Origin: Dicaeum eximium
Taxonomy: Eukaryota > Chordata > Aves > Passeriformes > Dicaeidae
Direction: 5' to 3'
NCBI GenBank assembly: GCA_013396995.1
Contig: VWZP01002845.1
Location: 7,534,429 to 7,598,428 of the forward strand
Length of the DNA stretch: 64,000 nucleotides
Positions 63,056 through 64,000 of the stretch are shown piece after piece. A model generated the notes under the pieces. It worked only from the letters and a program-made list of their open reading frames with translations. It was not told the origin of the DNA and ran no database searches. Position 1 is the stretch's first letter. The number at the start of each line of letters is the position of its first letter. The position numbers were made by a program, and so were the translations under genes.

Positions 63056-64000
63056 AGTGGCATGGCCCTGAGGAACACAGCTAAGACACATCTGCTAATG
63101 TCTTTGCCAGACGTGTTGGCAAGAGCTGTTTGGCACTTGGGAAGGAAAAGGTCTTCATGTCTTGTCTTAACACCCTTTGGGTCCTATCTGTAGTTTGCAT
63201 TTTTCCTCCTTTCCAGTGACAAGCACAGTAGCTGCTGTGAAACATGATGAGTCATAGCTGCAGGCTGCCAGGGAAAGGCAAGGTAAAGGGAAAGCAGGGA
63301 CAGATGAGACAGGAGGGAAAGCTGCTGTCACTAACCAGCCTCCAAGTCATTGTTAGGTAGCTACCACTGGTTTCTCTGCAGCACCATGTGCATGTATTTT
63401 CAGCTTTCCCTGGCTAAATCCATGGCATGAGGAGGAATTTGAGAACAGCCACATTGTGTTACACATCTGCCTGAAAGCAGCATGAGAGGCACTGTGCTCT
63501 TCTGACCAGAAAATGCAGAAGGAACTGCCCTCTGTGAGGGTGGGGAGGTGGGAAGAGGTTGTCAGGCAGCTAATCTATGAGGAAAGCAGAACTTTCAGAA
63601 GGCCAAGAGGAACGTGACTGGATCAAGATATGCTGAAACTTGTCTTTCATGAAATCTGGCAGCAATCACCCACCCTGGCTGCTCTGCTTTGCCATATGTC
63701 CCATCTCCAGTAGCACCACAATTACGCTGGGAAAAAATCTTCCTGTGTCAAATGTTTCAAACACAAATATAGAAGGATAGGGGTCTTTTAGGTCAGTGAT
63801 TTGTTTCATGTCCAGTGTATTTTTCATGCAGTAATTAGAATATAAATGTGATAGTGTCAGACACAGGGCATCTATTCCGATAGTGTCAAGTACTGAATGC
63901 CTCACAAGCTGGGAACCTAAGCACCAACTTAGATCCCCAACACTAATGTAAAGCAAGACCAAGTATTTCTTAGGCTGCTGCTCAGTTGTGTGTGGGTTTC

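Larger units (their letters stand above)
48772..64000 (-). other. FGF9: FGF9 intron 2 (part), no other gene seen
   Basis: I looked for the 104-nt exon 2 (frame ending in NEKGELYGS before a donor) on the minus strand up to 64000 and did not find it, so the intron appears longer than 15.2 kb. That is compatible with the roughly 20-kb intron 2 I recall for mammals. Frames such as 50094-50630, 54303-54821 and 60764-61144 have no recognisable protein. It holds the CR1 copies and microsatellites listed separately. A short exon could be missed by eye. Confidence 0.75.

Noticed and set aside
62513..63071. Frames of 156-157 codons on both strands
   Set aside because: They run through a CR1 fragment and a CCCT microsatellite, which explains them.
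48772..64000. FGF9 exon 2
   Set aside because: No minus-strand frame matching the exon (ending in NEKGELYGS before a donor) was found by eye, so it is assumed to lie beyond 64000.
1..64000. CRISPR arrays, bacterial-type operons, tRNA/rRNA genes, intact retroviral genes
   Set aside because: None seen. The DNA is vertebrate, no regularly spaced repeats occur, no tRNA B-box in proper context was noticed, and no recognisable retroviral protein is encoded.

Overview
This is 64 kb of vertebrate nuclear DNA, almost certainly avian and probably from a songbird. The evidence is four clear CR1 retrotransposon tails of the bird type, with conserved 3' ends and ATTCTGTG-type terminal octamers, in AT-rich, CpG-poor DNA. 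There are no bacterial-style operons, and most long open frames look like chance.

Only one protein-coding gene is recognisable: the last coding exon of FGF9 on the minus strand (48526-48771). It encodes the final 81 residues and ends in ILSQS-stop, behind a strong splice acceptor. To its right (48772-64000) lies what I read as FGF9 intron 2, since I could not find exon 2 in the window. It holds CR1 fragments and several microsatellites, one of which is a large TA/TG/CA palindrome. To its left on the map, downstream in gene sense, is the 3' UTR, which I infer runs to about 45.86 kb. It contains a polypurine tract (sense strand) with a 22-base assembly gap, a miR-96/182-type seed match, a dense AU-rich element, a CpG-rich patch, and a candidate terminal poly(A) signal followed by a GU-rich element that is present twice.

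The remaining 45 kb (1-45300) is a non-coding stretch matching the gene desert known to lie 3' of FGF9 in other amniotes. It holds three CR1 fragments, GT-rich and A-rich simple sequence, short palindromes, a 32-bp tandem duplication, a pair of diverged ~77-bp direct repeats at 27.1 and 27.7 kb, and several AT-rich, TAAT-dense segments that could be FGF9 enhancers. That last idea is composition-based inference and needs cross-species alignment.

I found no undescribed multi-gene system. The items most worth a second look are the CpG-rich patch in the inferred 3' UTR, the duplicated element at its presumed end, the replacement of the mammalian UG microsatellite by a GA/GGA tract, the 27-kb repeat pair, and one short exon-like frame at 36.9 kb.
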